From contig JAFUPG010000020.1 in the NCBI GenBank assembly GCA_017481325.1, forward strand, positions 1-39,988: a stretch of 39,988 bases of DNA, given 5' to 3'. Under the pieces are notes generated by a model, which was not told the DNA's origin, did not search any database, and saw nothing but the letters and a program-made list of their open reading frames with translations. The stretch is from Oscillospiraceae bacterium. Lineage in GTDB: Bacteria > Bacillota_A > Clostridia > Oscillospirales > Oscillospiraceae. Numbering within the stretch: the first letter of the stretch is position 1; every line of letters starts with the position of its first letter. Of the stretch, positions 8,403-16,264 are shown piece by piece. Made by a program: the position numbers and the translations under genes.

Positions 8403-8591
8403 TTACTTCGCCTCAGCGGCAGGAAGAACCTCGCGGCCATTGTAGGTACCGCAATTCTTGCAAGCTCTGTGGGGCAGACGAGCCTCGCCACACTTGGGGC
8501 AAGCAACGACGCCGGGCACGGAGAGCTTCCAATGAGAGCTACGTCTCTTATCCCGTCTCGCCTTGGAAACCTTACACTTCGGAACAGCCAT
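8403..8591 (-). CDS. rpmF: Large-subunit ribosomal protein L32 (bL32)
   Basis: 62-residue 50S protein beginning [18 protein letters not shown], the standard L32 start. CPKC and CKNC pairs make it the zinc-binding form, as is L28 in this window. ATG at 8591 has GGAGG eight bases upstream. An in-frame ATG three codons earlier (8600) would add MSF and overlap the ribosome-binding site, so it is not used here. It sits 33 bases after yceD, a pairing conserved across bacteria. Confidence 0.97.
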   Translation of the reverse strand: MAVPKCKVSKARRDKRRSSHWKLSVPGVVACPKCGEARLPHRACKNCGTYNGREVLPAAEAK

Positions 8592-8624
8592 GAATGACAC
8601 CTCCTTGGTCAGATGCTAAAAATT

Positions 8625-9128
8625 TTACTTATCCTTCAACAGCTGCCCAAGGACAGCCAAACGGGGATCAGCTTCGGGGCGACAAGCGCAGTCGCCGTGG
8701 TTCAAATTCCGGCCACAGCGGAAGCACAGACCCTTGCAGTCCGGCTTGCACAGCAGCTTGGAATCCATGTTCAGCACGAATGCCGTGGTCAGGATCTCGT
8801 CTAAGTCCGCTTTGTCATTCTCCAACAGGAAGGTCCAGATATCCGCCTCATCCTCATTCTCCAACTCGGTAGTGAGGACAGCCTGAATATCAAAGGAAAC
8901 CGGCCGGGTAAAGGAGTCGCAGCAGCGATCACAGACCCCGTGCAGGGTGGTCTGAAGCAGGGCCTTCAGAATCAGGACGCCGGCGGTATTCTTCACAGAG
9001 CCCACCGCCGTGACCTTCTCGGTCACAGGGCAGCTATTGCCAAAGGCAAGATCCGCAAGATCCAGCTCCGTCTCAAAGGGAATGGAGCTATCCGGTGTTT
9101 CAATGATCTTAGAAAGGCTTAAGAGCAT
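8625..9128 (-). CDS. yceD: YceD family protein (DUF177)
   Basis: 167 residues, the DUF177 family encoded next to rpmF and linked in plants and E. coli to 23S rRNA accumulation. It begins MLLSLSKIIE. The middle carries TLHGVCDRCCDSFTRPV with a CxxC pair typical of the family. The C-terminal part has a second cysteine cluster (CKPDCKGLCFRCGRNLN) that may bind zinc. ATG at 9128 is preferred because AGGGG lies seven bases upstream. The in-frame ATG at 9146 would place that site inside the gene. A consensus promoter lies 34 bases upstream. Confidence 0.9.
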   Translation of the reverse strand: MLLSLSKIIETPDSSIPFETELDLADLAFGNSCPVTEKVTAVGSVKNTAGVLILKALLQTTLHGVCDRCCDSFTRPVSFDIQAVLTTELENEDEADIWTFLLENDKADLDEILTTAFVLNMDSKLLCKPDCKGLCFRCGRNLNHGDCACRPEADPRLAVLGQLLKDK

Positions 9129-9161
9129 AGTGATCCCCTGTTTCATAGTCGTGCGGAAACT

Positions 9162-9190
9162 ATTATAACGTCAAGATGGGCATTTGTCAA
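9162..9190 (-). promoter_or_regulatory. Promoter of yceD-rpmF
   Basis: Consensus TTGACA (9185-9190), 17-base spacer and consensus TATAAT (9162-9167) on the minus strand. Confidence 0.88.
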
Positions 9191-9222
9191 ATAGTTTTTT
9201 GTAATTTTTAGAGAAAAAAACC

Positions 9223-9253
9223 TTGACTTTTCCATAATTCTGCCACATAGTAT
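9223..9253 (+). promoter_or_regulatory. Possible promoter of the RluA gene
   Basis: TTGACT at 9223-9228 is followed after 17 bases by CATAGT or after 19 by TAGTAT (9248-9253). Neither combination is ideal. Confidence 0.4.
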
Positions 9254-9286
9254 GGGTATAGCCCAAAGGATCGGGAGGTTGAGCCC

Positions 9287-10243
9287 TTGAAAGAGCTGAA
9301 AATCGGAAAAAATGATGCCGGACAGCGGCTGGATCGCTTTCTTGCCAAGGCCGTTCCCCTGCTGCCTGCATCTCTGGCTCAGAAATATATCCGCCTGAAG
9401 CGGATCAAGCGTAACAATCAAAGAGTGGCACGGGACGACCGTCTGAATGAGGGCGACGTGCTGCAATTATACATCAACGACGAGTTCTTCGACACACCCA
9501 AGGAGGAAAATGCCTATTTGACCGTGGCTGCGCCCAAGCTGAACATTGTCTACGAAGACGAGCATATTCTTCTGGTGGACAAGAAGCCGGGCACGGCGGT
9601 GCATCCTCACGACGGTGCGGAGTACGGCAAGACCCTCATCGACCACATTCAGGCCTATCTCTATGCCAAGCGGGAGTGGCGTCCCCGGGAGGAGAATGCC
9701 TTCACTCCCGCTCTGTGCAATCGGATCGACCGCAATACCGGCGGTATCGTCATTGCCGCCAAGACTGCGGAGGCACTGCGGGTCATGAACCAGAAGATCA
9801 AGGATCGTGAGCTGGACAAGCGGTATCTTGCCATTGTGGAAGGGACACCCAAGCCCCCAAAGGGCGCTTTGAAGGGCTATCTCTTCAAGGATGCGGCGAA
9901 AAATCGGGTCTTTGTGACCCAAACACCTCAGAAGGGCAGCAAGTCCTGCGAGACCCGTTACGAGGTACTCAAGAGCAAAAACGGCCTGTCTCTGGTGGAA
10001 TGTGAGTTGATCACCGGCCGCACCCATCAGATCCGTGCCCAGTTCGCCTACGCAGGCCATCCTCTGCTGGGAGACGGCAAATACGGCAAGCTGGACAAGC
10101 GCTTTGACCGCCGCTATCAGGCGCTCTACTCCTACAAACTGACCTTCTTCTTCACCACCGAGGCCGGAAGTCTGGAATACCTGAACGGTAAGAGCTTCCA
10201 AGTGGAAAAGGTGGATTTTGTGCAGGAGTATTTTGGAGAATAA
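9287..10243 (+). CDS. RluA family pseudouridine synthase
   Basis: Converts specific uridines in 23S rRNA (RluC/RluD type) or tRNA to pseudouridine. 318 residues. An N-terminal S4 RNA-binding domain (about 12-75) precedes the catalytic domain, which contains ILLVDKKPGTAVHP, the catalytic-aspartate motif CNRIDRNTGG and the closing GRTHQIRAQFAYAGHPLLGD segment. The start is TTG at 9287 with GGGAGG eight bases upstream, and the S4 domain begins shortly after. It lies alone on the plus strand with a terminator directly downstream. The exact target uridine cannot be read from sequence. Confidence 0.94.
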   Translation: MKELKIGKNDAGQRLDRFLAKAVPLLPASLAQKYIRLKRIKRNNQRVARDDRLNEGDVLQLYINDEFFDTPKEENAYLTVAAPKLNIVYEDEHILLVDKKPGTAVHPHDGAEYGKTLIDHIQAYLYAKREWRPREENAFTPALCNRIDRNTGGIVIAAKTAEALRVMNQKIKDRELDKRYLAIVEGTPKPPKGALKGYLFKDAAKNRVFVTQTPQKGSKSCETRYEVLKSKNGLSLVECELITGRTHQIRAQFAYAGHPLLGDGKYGKLDKRFDRRYQALYSYKLTFFFTTEAGSLEYLNGKSFQVEKVDFVQEYFGE

Positions 10244-10251
10244 ATCAGATT

Positions 10252-10279
10252 GGCAGCCCGTTTCCGGGCTGCCATTTTT
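10252..10279 (+). terminator. Terminator of the RluA gene
   Basis: GGCAGCCCG, loop TTTC, CGGGCTGCC, then ATTTTTATTT. It abuts the stop of the convergent TldE-like gene. Confidence 0.93.
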
Positions 10280-11483
10280 ATTTGGACAGTACGCCGTAGA
10301 CGGCCATAAGATGGGCATCGTCAAAGGGGCGATCGGTGGTGCAGCCAAGGTAATCCTTTCCCAGGAGGTCAAAGATATTCCCACGGAAATTCAACTCCGG
10401 CAGTTTGCCTACCAGCTTGCCATCGTGGAGCAGATAGGCCGTTTGGATCGGCGTGGCGTAGTCACCGGTAGCGGTGATATCGCCGCCGGAGGCCATGGCA
10501 ACAAAGATGGCATCCTGCCCTTCCAGAATTTGCTCCAGGGTACCCGTAGGCTTCACGGACAGTACGGCTCCGGCATCCAGACAGGGTACATCGTCATAAT
10601 CGCCGCCGGCGCAGGCCGTGTTTTCTGCCTCATACTCGGCAGCGTACTTCTTATCTGCAATACCACGCAGGAGAACGCCGTTTTCTATGAGAGCAAGACG
10701 GTCATCGGGCAGGGTCATGCCCTCAGCATCGAAGAAGGCGCTGAAGGTATCGGATTTTCGGGAGGCCATCAGGCCGAACTCCGAAGAGAACAGCTTCTCC
10801 CCTTCCCTGCCGCTGAGCAACGATGCGCCCTTTTTCAGCTTCTGGGCATCCAGATAGTCCGCCAGAATATCGCTTGCCGTATCGCTTCGCATCAGCACAG
10901 GCAGGCGACCTGCAGGCAGATCAACGGTTTCATTGTGGGCAGACAGGATCTGACGGGCATGGCGCAGTACCGCCTGCAAATCAAATTCCCGTCCCATCCA
11001 GGCGATCACGGTGTCATAGACATTGGCAGAACGCTCCTCTTTCACCACCAGGATCACCATAATATGGCGCTGCACATCCTCCAGACATAGTCCCAAATCA
11101 TTTTTCAGAAGGATCGTCACCTCATCGGCATACACCTTGTTAGATAGGACATATTCCGGGAATTCTTTCCGCAGCGTATCCAGGAGCTGCTCTGTTTTGG
11201 CGATCAGTTCCTGATCCTCGGTGACTTTGCCCAGTTCACGCATCCGCACAGCGCCCTCACAAGGCGCATAAGGATAGGGCACACCGGCTGAGAGCGCCGC
11301 TTCTGCCTTCGCCCAGGTGGCATCAGTGGCCTCGCCCAGGATGCCTGCAATGCCGATGCAGCCGTCGGAATAGACACGGCAGGCAGTCTTTGTAATATTC
11401 TTTTTGCGCACGGAGTCCAACATGGAATTGGTAATATTCAGTGCGGTCTCCCGTAACTTGATCTGATATAGCTCCTTGACCAT
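10278..11483 (-). CDS. TldE/PmbA family protein (non-catalytic TldD partner)
   Basis: 401 residues of the TldD/PmbA fold. E. coli TldD-TldE is a heterodimeric metalloprotease of unfolded peptides (microcin B17, CcdA), with the catalytic zinc in TldD only. This copy lacks a HExxxH motif, so it corresponds to the TldE subunit. The C-terminal half carries the family's SVKPTGTLEQIL, then FVAMASGGDITATGDY and LGKDYLGCT. Start MVKELYQ at 11483 has GGAGG eight bases upstream. The open frame runs 39 codons further into tldD but with no family similarity. Only 13 bases separate it from the tldD stop, so one operon. Confidence 0.9.
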   Translation of the reverse strand: MVKELYQIKLRETALNITNSMLDSVRKKNITKTACRVYSDGCIGIAGILGEATDATWAKAEAALSAGVPYPYAPCEGAVRMRELGKVTEDQELIAKTEQLLDTLRKEFPEYVLSNKVYADEVTILLKNDLGLCLEDVQRHIMVILVVKEERSANVYDTVIAWMGREFDLQAVLRHARQILSAHNETVDLPAGRLPVLMRSDTASDILADYLDAQKLKKGASLLSGREGEKLFSSEFGLMASRKSDTFSAFFDAEGMTLPDDRLALIENGVLLRGIADKKYAAEYEAENTACAGGDYDDVPCLDAGAVLSVKPTGTLEQILEGQDAIFVAMASGGDITATGDYATPIQTAYLLHDGKLVGKLPELNFRGNIFDLLGKDYLGCTTDRPFDDAHLMAVYGVLSK

Positions 11484-11496
11484 CTTTGCCGCCTCC

Positions 11497-12834
11497 TTAC
11501 TGCACATGGATATCCCGCACACGGAGGTACGGGCCGCCGTCAGATATCCGCAGAGGGTACTGCTCCATCTTGCCGCAGCCGCCGAAAGCAGAGTGTTCAA
11601 ACTCCGTTTCTGCCGTTGCGCCGTCGATCTTATGGAGGGTCTCCATCACATTGCCGGAGATCACGCTGACCCGCAGAGGCTCGGCAAGCTTTCCATCCCG
11701 AATACGGTAAGCACGGGCGGGGGCAATGGTGAAGGTGGACATACCGGAGCCGTGATTATAGTCCGGGATATAGATGCCGCCCTCGGCGCCTTTCAGCAGC
11801 TCCTCGAAGGTATCGCTGCCGCCACCGATGTAGGTAGCGGTCATGCGCACAATGGGCTCATAGCCAAAGTCTATGGCTCTGGCGTTGCCTGTGGGCGCTT
11901 CATTCAAAGCTGCCGCAGTGGCTGCGGAGTGGAGTCTGCCCATGAGAATGCCGTTCTTGACCAGGTAAGTTTCGGTGGCCTTGGTTCCCTCGTCATCATA
12001 GGGACAGTAGCCGGAACCGGCAGGAATACCGGAGTCAATGATATTCAGCCCCTCCCAACCTACCTTAGTGCCGATTGCCCACTCCCGACGCATGGTCTCG
12101 GAGCCCAGCATAAAGTCTGCCTCGCTCTTGTGGCCGAAGCTCTCGTGGGCGAAAACACCGGCTACCACGGGAGAAAGTACACAGGTATAGATCCCCGGCT
12201 CCACAGGCACGGCATTTTTAGCATAGTCCAAGTCGGTAGCAATGCCTGCACGAAGCTTCTCCTGCTGATTTTTCATCTCGTCAAAGGTCTGGCCGTAGAG
12301 CCGCTGGCTGTTATTGTAAGGGCTGTCGCCGGCGGTGATGGTGTAGCCCAGCAGCAGTCCGGCATGCTGATAGTCATAGGTAATATCCGCACCCAGGGAG
12401 GAGACAAAATGGCGCAGAGTATGCTTATCCTCGTAACGGGCACGGGAAACGCTGATCTCCTCCACCTCCTCCAAAAGGGGCAGATAGGACTCCACCAGCG
12501 CCCGTTTCTCCCCGTTGGGAACACGGCGCAGATCGGTATATCCGAAGCGCAGGATGCTGTCCCGATTCACCTGGAAGCGGCTGACCACAGGGTCGTTGAG
12601 GATATCGCCGTTGGGCTGCGCCATGGAGGCCAAAGCATCCAGTTCCTCCTGAAGCTGCTCCAGGGCAGTAGTGGCGCAATAATACCAGCGTTTTCCGTCA
12701 TAGACCCGAAGGAAAGCGCCTGCGGTAGAGCTCTCCTTATTTTGGCGAAGCATGCCGTTTTCGTAGGCAAGCACAGTTTCAGTGACCTCCTCGAAACGCA
12801 CATCAGCATAGAGGTCCTTGGGGAAATTCAGCAT
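11497..12834 (-). CDS. tldD: TldD family metalloprotease
   Basis: 445 residues. The catalytic zinc site is HESFGH (230-235), the HExxxH motif of TldD, in the context GVFAHESFGHKSEAD. The C-terminal part shows FGGCGKMEQYPLRISDGGP, the glycine-rich end of this family. It probably forms the active dimer with the product of the next gene and degrades unstructured peptides. The start overlaps the end of the Lgt-like gene by seven bases, so translation is likely coupled. No RiPP precursor or modification gene is nearby, so a housekeeping role is more likely than toxin maturation. Confidence 0.93.
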   Translation of the reverse strand: MLNFPKDLYADVRFEEVTETVLAYENGMLRQNKESSTAGAFLRVYDGKRWYYCATTALEQLQEELDALASMAQPNGDILNDPVVSRFQVNRDSILRFGYTDLRRVPNGEKRALVESYLPLLEEVEEISVSRARYEDKHTLRHFVSSLGADITYDYQHAGLLLGYTITAGDSPYNNSQRLYGQTFDEMKNQQEKLRAGIATDLDYAKNAVPVEPGIYTCVLSPVVAGVFAHESFGHKSEADFMLGSETMRREWAIGTKVGWEGLNIIDSGIPAGSGYCPYDDEGTKATETYLVKNGILMGRLHSAATAAALNEAPTGNARAIDFGYEPIVRMTATYIGGGSDTFEELLKGAEGGIYIPDYNHGSGMSTFTIAPARAYRIRDGKLAEPLRVSVISGNVMETLHKIDGATAETEFEHSAFGGCGKMEQYPLRISDGGPYLRVRDIHVQ

Positions 12835-13628
12835 GGAGACGCCTCCTTTTTCTTTGCGTTTCGGGTGTAGAGCGTGAAGAGCAGGTTGCCCAGCAGGATC
12901 AAAATGGAGATGATCTGGGATGTAGACAGACCGAAGAGGAAGCCACGATAGTCGTCTCCACGGAAGAATTCCAGAACAAAACGATAAATAGGATAGATCA
13001 GCAGATACAGCTGCAGGAGTCTGCCTTTTGCCTTTCCCTTAAGGAGCAGGCACAGCAGCAGGATAAACAGGCCGAGGTTCAGCCCCATTTCCACCAGCTG
13101 CACAGGAAAACGACTGACACCGTTGGCCGCTGCATGGGGCGCATAGTGGTAGACAAAGCCGTTTTTACACTCCACGCCATAGCAGCAACCGGTAAGGAAG
13201 CAGCCAAGTCTTCCGAAGGTATGAAACAGAGGAATGCCCACAGCGCCCAGATCGGAGTAAGTTCTCAAATCTGCTTTCTTGCATTTCAGATAGCTGAAGG
13301 CAAGGGCTAAGCCGCCCAGAAGCCCCCCGTAAAACACAGATCCCCGGAAGGCCGCCGTAAGGCCGGCTGTGCGCTCAGCTCCGGTCAACCGAGACCAGTT
13401 CTGCAGCACATCGACGATGAGAGAGATATTGGTAATACCGTAGAGCAATACGCCGCCAAGGGCAGCGCCCAAGGCTGCCCACAGCATCATAAACAGCGCA
13501 ATGTAGTCATCGCATTTTTTCTTCTGCGCCAAAAAGAATACAAAAAATACGGCAGACAGAACTCCCACAAGCACACAGATCTGGTATGCGGAGAATTCCC
13601 TTCCGAGAAAACTAAAATTAGGAATCAT
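12828..13628 (-). CDS. Lgt-like membrane protein (prolipoprotein diacylglyceryl transferase family)
   Basis: 266 residues with about seven hydrophobic segments and the Lgt family layout: FRGSVFYGGLLGG (94-106), HTFGRLGCFLTGCCYG (136-151), FPVQLVEM (174-181) and YRFVLEFFRGDDYRG near the C-terminus. Lgt attaches diacylglycerol to the lipobox cysteine. By my alignment two important E. coli Lgt residues differ: His103 of the HGG motif is Tyr100 here, and Asn146 of RIGN is Cys143. It may therefore be a paralogue with another lipid-transfer role. It overlaps tldD by seven bases. A terminator hairpin lies just 18 bases before its start, so its own promoter is not evident. Confidence 0.8.
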   Translation of the reverse strand: MIPNFSFLGREFSAYQICVLVGVLSAVFFVFFLAQKKKCDDYIALFMMLWAALGAALGGVLLYGITNISLIVDVLQNWSRLTGAERTAGLTAAFRGSVFYGGLLGGLALAFSYLKCKKADLRTYSDLGAVGIPLFHTFGRLGCFLTGCCYGVECKNGFVYHYAPHAAANGVSRFPVQLVEMGLNLGLFILLLCLLLKGKAKGRLLQLYLLIYPIYRFVLEFFRGDDYRGFLFGLSTSQIISILILLGNLLFTLYTRNAKKKEASPC

Positions 13629-13646
13629 AGGTACCTCTCTTTACAG

Positions 13647-13683
13647 AAAAACCGCAAAACAGGGAAACCTGTTCTGCGGTTTT
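13647..13683 (-). terminator. Terminator or attenuator between the DUF4190 gene and the Lgt-like gene
   Basis: On the minus strand AAACCGCAGAACAGG pairs with CCTGTTTTGCGGTTT around a TTTC loop, followed by TTTTTC. It ends only 18 bases before the Lgt-like start codon. Confidence 0.9.
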
Positions 13684-13698
13684 CGTAATCTAAGTAGC

Positions 13699-13947
13699 TT
13701 AGCTCAGGGCAGCAATGGTAGCTGCGCATGCAATCCAGAAAATGCCGCAGAGCACAGTACCGATAATGGAGAGAACAAGACCGGCGACAGCAACGCCCTT
13801 GCCGGAATTGGTCTTCTTTGCCTTGCTCATGCCAATGGCAGCAAAGACGATACCCAGAACACCCAGCAGCAGGCCCAGCCAATACAGAGTGGGGAAGAAG
13901 CACATAACGATGCTCACGATACCGAAAATCAAAGCAACAATACCCAT
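13699..13947 (-). CDS. Small DUF4190-type membrane protein
   Basis: 82 residues with two long hydrophobic helices (about 2-37 and 48-80) joined by SKAKKTNSGKG, the arrangement of DUF4190 proteins: GIVALIFGIVSIV, a small-residue-rich turn, then GVAVAGLVLSIIGTV. Function of the family is unknown. ATG at 13947 has GGAGG seven bases upstream. An in-frame start 11 codons earlier (13980) lacks a site and would add charged residues before the first helix. It has a consensus promoter and is followed directly by a strong terminator, so it is mainly monocistronic and probably well expressed. Confidence 0.85.
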   Translation of the reverse strand: MGIVALIFGIVSIVMCFFPTLYWLGLLLGVLGIVFAAIGMSKAKKTNSGKGVAVAGLVLSIIGTVLCGIFWIACAATIAALS

Positions 13948-14003
13948 AGTTTTACCTCCTCTTTTATTTGTGATTGACACATCAATATGCCATCCACAGA
14001 GAG

Positions 14004-14032
14004 ATTATACCAGAAGAGTATTCCTTTGTCAA
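14004..14032 (-). promoter_or_regulatory. Promoter of the DUF4190 gene
   Basis: Perfect TTGACA (14027-14032), 17-base spacer, perfect TATAAT (14004-14009) on the minus strand. This is the best sigma-A-type match in the window, 56 bases before the start codon. Confidence 0.92.
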
Positions 14033-14068
14033 TCGTTTTGTTTTTAATTACGACAGCTTCTGAAGGGA

Positions 14069-14335
14069 TTAGACATGATCCATCAGCCATTGACGAATGG
14101 CTTCCCTGCCCTCTTCGCTCATGGGGAAGGTGGCCGAGGCCTCGATCTCGCTGAGCTCATAGCACAATTGGCCATGCCAGAGTTCTGCAAAAATAGAGCT
14201 TTCCTCCATGTTGACTTCCTTCTTATTCAGAGCAACCAGCTTCGGCTCGATGCGATAGCGGAGCAAGCCGTGGCTGCCGGTGAAGGTATTGCCGTTGACA
14301 AAACTCAAAAGCGTAGGGAGATAGTACTCTTCCAT
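14069..14335 (-). CDS. Small conserved-looking hypothetical protein coupled to pepF
   Basis: 88 residues, not assigned to a named family. It begins MEEYYLPTLLSFVNGNTFTGSHGLLRYRI and ends MSEEGREAIRQWLMDHV. It is soluble, acidic, with no signal peptide, cysteine pairs or membrane segment. The pattern of NG..FTGS followed by a short beta-rich segment suggests a compact alpha/beta protein. Its ATG lies four bases after the pepF stop and its ribosome-binding site (GCGGAG) is inside the last pepF codons, so it is translated from the pepF message. Function unknown. Confidence 0.8.
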   Translation of the reverse strand: MEEYYLPTLLSFVNGNTFTGSHGLLRYRIEPKLVALNKKEVNMEESSIFAELWHGQLCYELSEIEASATFPMSEEGREAIRQWLMDHV

Positions 14336-14339
14336 GGTC

Positions 14340-16145
14340 TTACTCCGCCATCAGCGCTTCCATCTCGCCCAGCAGCTCATTAAACAGCTCCAGTGCCTGC
14401 TCCACGGGAGCGGTGGTGGACATATCCACACCTGCGCCCTTCAGCAGGTCGATGGGGCTCTTGCTGCAGCCGCCGGAGAGGAAACCGATGTAGTCCTTCA
14501 CTGCGCTCTCGCCTTCCTTCAGGATGCGGCGGGACAGGGCGATGGCAGCGGCATAGCCGGTGGCATACTGGAAGACATAGTAGTTGTAGTAGAAGTGAGG
14601 AATACGCATCCACTCCATGTCGATCTCGTCGTCCAGAACGATGTTCTCACCGAAGTAGAGCTTGTTCAGGCGGCGATACTCGGCATTGAGGACGTCGGGG
14701 GTCAGGCTCTTGCCCTCCTGGGCCATCTTGCCGATGTTCAGCTCGAACTCAGCGAACATGGTCTGACGGTACAGGGTGCCACGGAACTGATCCAGGAAGT
14801 GGTTGATGAGGTAAGCTCTCTCCTTCTTATCGGTGGTCTTGGCCAGCAGATGCTCCATGAGCAATGCCTCGTTGCAGGTGGAGGCCACCTCGGCCACGAA
14901 GATCACATAGTTGGCATCCAGCGGCTCCTGATGCTTGTTGGAGAGGTAGGAGTGCAGAGCATGACCCATCTCGTGGGCCAGAGTGAACTGGCTGTCCAGC
15001 GTGCCGGTGTAGTTCATCAGAACGAAGGGGTGGACTCTGGCGCCGGCGGAGTAAGCGCCGGAACGCTTACCGGCGTTCTCATAAACGTCGATCCAGCGGT
15101 TGTCGAAGCCTTCCTTCAAAATGGCACGGTAGTCATCGCCCAGAGGTGCCAGCGCCTCGTAGATCAGCGCCTTGGCATCGTCGATGCTGCTCTTCTTGTC
15201 CACACCGGCCACCAGGGGGGTATAGATATCGTACATATGGAGCTCGTCCAGACCCAGCAGCTTCTTGCGAAGTTCCACGTAGCGATGCATCTTATCCATA
15301 TTCTTATGGACAGCCTCAATGAGGTTCAGGTAGACATCGGTGGGAACATTGGTGCGATCCAGAGCGGCCTCCAGAGAGGAGTTGTACTTTCTGGCCTGGG
15401 CGAAGAACTGCAGCTGCTTGACCTGAGCGGAGAGGATGGCAGCGATGGTGTTCTTATAAGCGCCGTAGGTATGGTAGAGATTGGTGAATGCGCTCTTGCG
15501 GAGCTCACGGTCCTCGGACTCCATATAGGAGATGTAGGTGCCCTGGGACAGGGGGTGCTTGTTGCCCTGGCTGTCCACGGCATCGGGGAAGGTGATGTCC
15601 GCATCGTTGAACATACCGTAGATGGTATCGGGGGCATTGGCCATCTCACCTGCAGCAGCCAGCAGCTTCTCCTCTGCAGGAGACAGCACGTGCTCACGGC
15701 GGCGGCGCACATTGGTCAGATAACGGCGGTACTTTTCAAGCTTGGGGCAGGCGGCATAGAAGCTCTCCATGGTCTCGTCGGAGACAGCCATAATCTCGGG
15801 AGTAGCGAAGGCGGTGGCTGCACCCAGCTCCACATAGGTACTCATCATCTTGCCCACCATGGCCTGATATTTGGACACACGGGCGTCCTCATCACTGCGG
15901 CGCATGGCATAGTTTGCCAGAGAGTCAGCGATCAGGTCCGCCTTCTCCTCCAGTTCCATGTAAGCCAGCAGATTCTCAGCACTGTCGCAGAGCTTGCCGG
16001 TATAGGCAGTGAATTCGGGGATCATGGCCTTGGCTTTTTCCAGATCCTCCTCCCACAGCTCGTCGGTGGCATAAATATCGTGGATCGCCCACTTGTCCTG
16101 CTCGGCGATCTCGGATCTCTCACGAATTTTCTTGGTCTCGCTCAT
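14340..16145 (-). CDS. pepF: Oligoendopeptidase F
   Basis: Cytoplasmic zinc metallopeptidase of the M3B family that cuts short peptides, used in peptide turnover and nutrient recycling. 601 residues, the usual size. The zinc site is HEMGHALHS (391-399), and EVASTCNEALLMEHLL about 25 residues later supplies the third zinc ligand. Start MSETKKIRERSEI at 16145 has GGAGG eight bases upstream. A longer frame to 16202 would run through the promoter. The small downstream gene is translationally coupled. Confidence 0.97.
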   Translation of the reverse strand: MSETKKIRERSEIAEQDKWAIHDIYATDELWEEDLEKAKAMIPEFTAYTGKLCDSAENLLAYMELEEKADLIADSLANYAMRRSDEDARVSKYQAMVGKMMSTYVELGAATAFATPEIMAVSDETMESFYAACPKLEKYRRYLTNVRRRREHVLSPAEEKLLAAAGEMANAPDTIYGMFNDADITFPDAVDSQGNKHPLSQGTYISYMESEDRELRKSAFTNLYHTYGAYKNTIAAILSAQVKQLQFFAQARKYNSSLEAALDRTNVPTDVYLNLIEAVHKNMDKMHRYVELRKKLLGLDELHMYDIYTPLVAGVDKKSSIDDAKALIYEALAPLGDDYRAILKEGFDNRWIDVYENAGKRSGAYSAGARVHPFVLMNYTGTLDSQFTLAHEMGHALHSYLSNKHQEPLDANYVIFVAEVASTCNEALLMEHLLAKTTDKKERAYLINHFLDQFRGTLYRQTMFAEFELNIGKMAQEGKSLTPDVLNAEYRRLNKLYFGENIVLDDEIDMEWMRIPHFYYNYYVFQYATGYAAAIALSRRILKEGESAVKDYIGFLSGGCSKSPIDLLKGAGVDMSTTAPVEQALELFNELLGEMEALMAE

Positions 16146-16173
16146 TTGGTTACCTCCAAAAAGTATTTTTCTT

Positions 16174-16202
16174 ATGATACCACATTTTCCCTTTGAATAC
16201 AA
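16174..16202 (-). promoter_or_regulatory. Promoter of pepF
   Basis: Minus-strand TTGTAT (16197-16202), 17-base spacer, TATCAT (16174-16179), 28 bases before the start codon. Confidence 0.65.
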
Positions 16203-16218
16203 TGTTTTTTTGCTTTAT

Positions 16219-16249
16219 GACAAAAAGGAGAAGCCCCTCGGCTTCTCCT
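16219..16249 (-). terminator. Terminator of the four-cluster ferredoxin gene
   Basis: Minus-strand stem AGGAGAAGCC / GGCTTCTCCT with a four-base loop, followed by TTTTTG. Confidence 0.9.
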
Positions 16250-16264
16250 CTTCTGTCTATGTAC

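Noticed and set aside
10278..12834. RiPP/microcin maturation locus based on TldD/TldE
   Set aside because: No precursor peptide, modification enzyme or exporter is found around the pair.
11476..12870. 464-codon plus-strand open frame opposite tldD
   Set aside because: Antisense shadow. tldD on the other strand has the complete HESFGH site and family end.
14334..16196. 620-codon plus-strand open frame exactly opposite pepF
   Set aside because: Product is low-complexity (Leu/Gly/Val/Gln/His-rich), has no domain or ribosome-binding site, and mirrors the codon bias of pepF. pepF has its zinc motif and a proper start.
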